Below are positions 63,948 through 64,000 of a DNA stretch of 64,000 bases, one piece after another. Source of the DNA: Enoplolaimus lenunculus (lineage: Eukaryota; Nematoda; Enoplea; Enoplida; Thoracostomopsidae); contig JASANG010003767.1 in assembly GCA_030248215.1 (NCBI GenBank), positions 62,001 through 126,000 on the forward strand, given 5' to 3'. Position 1 is the stretch's first letter. Each line of letters begins with the position of its first letter. The notes under the pieces are model-generated. The model was given only the letters and a program-made list of their open reading frames with translations. It was not told where the DNA came from and did not search any database. Both the position numbers and the translations under genes were made by a program.

Positions 63948-64000
63948 GGGCCAACGGGAGTTGAGCCCCCTGGAAAAACTTTTGCCCCCAGAAGATTCTC
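63948..64000 (+). mobile_element. CGGGCCCGTAGC element, cut by window edge
   Basis: GGGAGTTGAGCCCCCTGGAA and AAACTTTTGCCCCCAGAAGA match the inner left part of copies at 16081 and 19971. The remainder lies outside the window. Confidence 0.5.

Overview
The window is nuclear DNA from an invertebrate animal. Every confident gene is split by GT-AG introns of about 75 bases to 3.6 kb, the DNA is AT-rich, and it is packed with short non-autonomous DNA transposons. The gene content (a TSPAN13/31-type tetraspanin, PRXL2B, FIGNL1, an R-SNARE and MEIS) and the closeness of several proteins to vertebrate orthologues suggest a deuterostome. A tunicate (ascidian-like) is my best guess, but this is an inference from protein resemblance and not something a single marker proves.

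Layout: 1-4267 is repeat-rich intergenic DNA. 4268-8738 (+) holds a complete seven-exon tetraspanin of the TSPAN31/13 type (209 aa). 8739-23176 is a 14-kb repeat desert with a 620-base (GTT)n array and large foldback elements. 23177-28338 (+) holds a complete seven-exon PRXL2B (FAM213B) thioredoxin-fold gene (215 aa). 28339-31809 contains MITEs and an unusual field of palindromic GAGTTGATTAATCAACTC motifs. 31810-34523 (-) is a three-exon single-pass membrane protein with a Ser/Thr-rich stalk and EGF-like modules (571 aa), family not recognised. 38166-48517 (+) holds thirteen exons of FIGNL1, an AAA+ ATPase; its first exon(s) are not securely placed. 52443-53980 (+) is a complete five-exon synaptobrevin/VAMP (100 aa). 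61239-63793 (-) is the 3' part of MEIS, whose homeodomain and upstream exons lie beyond the right edge.

The genes are functionally unrelated (membrane organisation, lipid/redox metabolism, cell-surface recognition, recombination repair, vesicle fusion, transcription) and look like ordinary neighbours, not a cluster. Splice phases were checked by hand at every junction given; the reading frame closes through each of the five main genes.

The rest is dominated by repeats that can be sorted into families by their termini: two hAT-like MITE families rich in TTAGGC-like words with 8-bp target duplications, a hAT-like family with CCGATTAATCGG ends, a TTAA-flanked piggyBac-like MITE carrying a tRNA-like core, CCGG-rich elements, CGGGCCCGTAGC elements, foldback elements, a decayed DNA-transposon protein in a FIGNL1 intron and a LINE 3' fragment. 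Several recent tandem duplications (31, 40, 78, 94, 109 and about 249 bases) are visible, two of them touching splice sites. No intact tRNA, rRNA, CRISPR array or recognisable retrovirus-like element was found.
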